Origin: Pirellulales bacterium
Lineage (GTDB): Bacteria > Planctomycetota > Planctomycetia > Pirellulales > JALHLM01
Length of the DNA: 6,029 nt
NCBI GenBank assembly: GCA_022844585.1
Contig: JALHLM010000390.1
Coordinates: 1-6,029 of the forward strand
Reading direction: 5' to 3'
This document shows positions 5,871 through 6,029 of the stretch, in pieces. Below the pieces are notes generated by a model. It had not been told where the DNA came from. It saw only the letters and a program-made list of their open reading frames with translations, and ran no database searches. Each line of letters begins with the position of its first letter. The first letter of the stretch is position 1. Both the position numbers and the translations under genes were made by a program.

Positions 5871-5909
5871 GCGCCCATAGCAAGCGCTCTGCTGTGGGCG
5901 CTTTTTTTT
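5871..5909 (+). terminator. Strong intrinsic (Rho-independent) terminator
   Basis: GCGCCCATAGCA (5871-5882) pairs with TGCTGTGGGCGC (5890-5901) to give a 12-bp stem with one T-G wobble and a 7-base loop, followed by eight T bases (5902-5909). This is a canonical terminator on the plus strand. It lies 143 nt after the DUF1501 stop and probably ends the sigma/DUF1553/DUF1501 transcript. No A-tract precedes the stem, so it should work in one direction only. Confidence 0.9.
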
Positions 5910-5970
5910 GCGCACTTGGTTCTCTTGGCGTGAACACGGGATTACATTGGCGGGGCCACTCTGAGTTTTC

Positions 5971-6029
5971 ACCACGGAGAACACGGAGGGGCAACCATAT
6001 TGAACCGCGGAGGCGCTGAGACGCAGAGA
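5971..6029. repeat. Edge of a CACGGAG/CGCAGAG-type dispersed repeat
   Basis: The window ends in a run of related short units: ACCACGGAG, AACACGGAG, then after 13 nt AACCGCGGAG, GCGCTGAG and ACGCAGAGA. I recall near-identical 'ACCACGGAGAACACGGAG ... GCGGAGGCGCTGAGACGCAGAG' sequences scattered between genes in planctomycetes and other environmental bacteria. The local degeneracy is visible here. The dispersed nature is from memory, and the element continues beyond the window. Confidence 0.55.

Larger units (their letters stand above)
5728..6029. other. Non-coding 3' region after the DUF1501 gene
   Basis: This stretch of about 300 nt has no supported gene. It contains, in order, a third copy of the purine-rich repeat (5745-5771), about 100 nt with no recognisable feature, a strong intrinsic terminator (5871-5909), about 60 nt with no recognisable feature, and the start of a different repeat (5971 to the window end). 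Short open frames here cross the terminator and have no family features. Confidence 0.6.

Noticed and set aside
4084..5994. A 636-codon minus-strand open frame covering the whole DUF1501 gene
   Set aside because: It is antisense to a clear family protein, is rich in Arg/His as GC-rich shadow frames are, shows no domain, and crosses the repeats and the terminator.
5825..6019. Short plus-strand open frame of 64 codons at the right end
   Set aside because: It runs through the intrinsic terminator and into a dispersed repeat, with no ribosome binding site or recognisable protein features.

Overview
The window looks like GC-rich chromosomal DNA from a planctomycete (phylum Planctomycetota, plausibly Pirellulales-like). 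The main evidence is the gene content: an ECF sigma factor followed by a membrane-anchored DUF1549/DUF1553 (PSCyt2/PSD1) protein with a CxxCH motif, then a Tat-exported DUF1501 protein. That protein pair is a hallmark of planctomycete genomes. The intergenic spaces also carry several short repeats of a kind I associate with this phylum. The taxonomic call is inference; no rRNA or other marker gene is present.

Layout. Positions 1-140 are non-coding, with a short repeat-like sequence and two hairpins that follow a minus-strand gene. Positions 141-323 (minus) encode a 60-residue secreted peptide rich in arginine and cysteine. Positions 324-570 are non-coding and probably hold its promoter and leader. 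Positions 571-1377 (minus) encode a complete short-chain dehydrogenase/reductase (SDR). Positions 1378-1562 form a divergent control region. The plus-strand cluster follows: sigma factor (1563-2072), DUF1549/DUF1553 protein (2084-4273) and DUF1501 protein (4450-5727). The cluster ends at a strong intrinsic terminator (5871-5909). The last 60 bases are the start of another dispersed-repeat type and are cut by the window edge.

How the genes may work together. The sigma gene ends 11 nt before the next start, so the two are probably co-transcribed. The second protein has a cytoplasmic N-terminus of about 97 residues, one transmembrane helix and a large extracytoplasmic part with a CTQCH motif. 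This topology suits a protein that could restrain the sigma factor from the membrane, with a haem-type domain outside. The DUF1501 protein carries a twin-arginine signal and would act in the same compartment. An ECF-like promoter (GGAAACTT, 16 nt, TCGAT) upstream of the sigma gene suggests autoregulation. The fused-regulator model is a hypothesis, not something the sequence proves.

The most unusual DNA structure is a 30-bp near-perfect inverted repeat (4288-4317 / 4399-4428) between the DUF1553 and DUF1501 genes. A related third copy lies just after the DUF1501 gene, so that gene is bracketed by oppositely oriented copies of a purine-rich repeat built on GGAGTAAAGGAG-like units.
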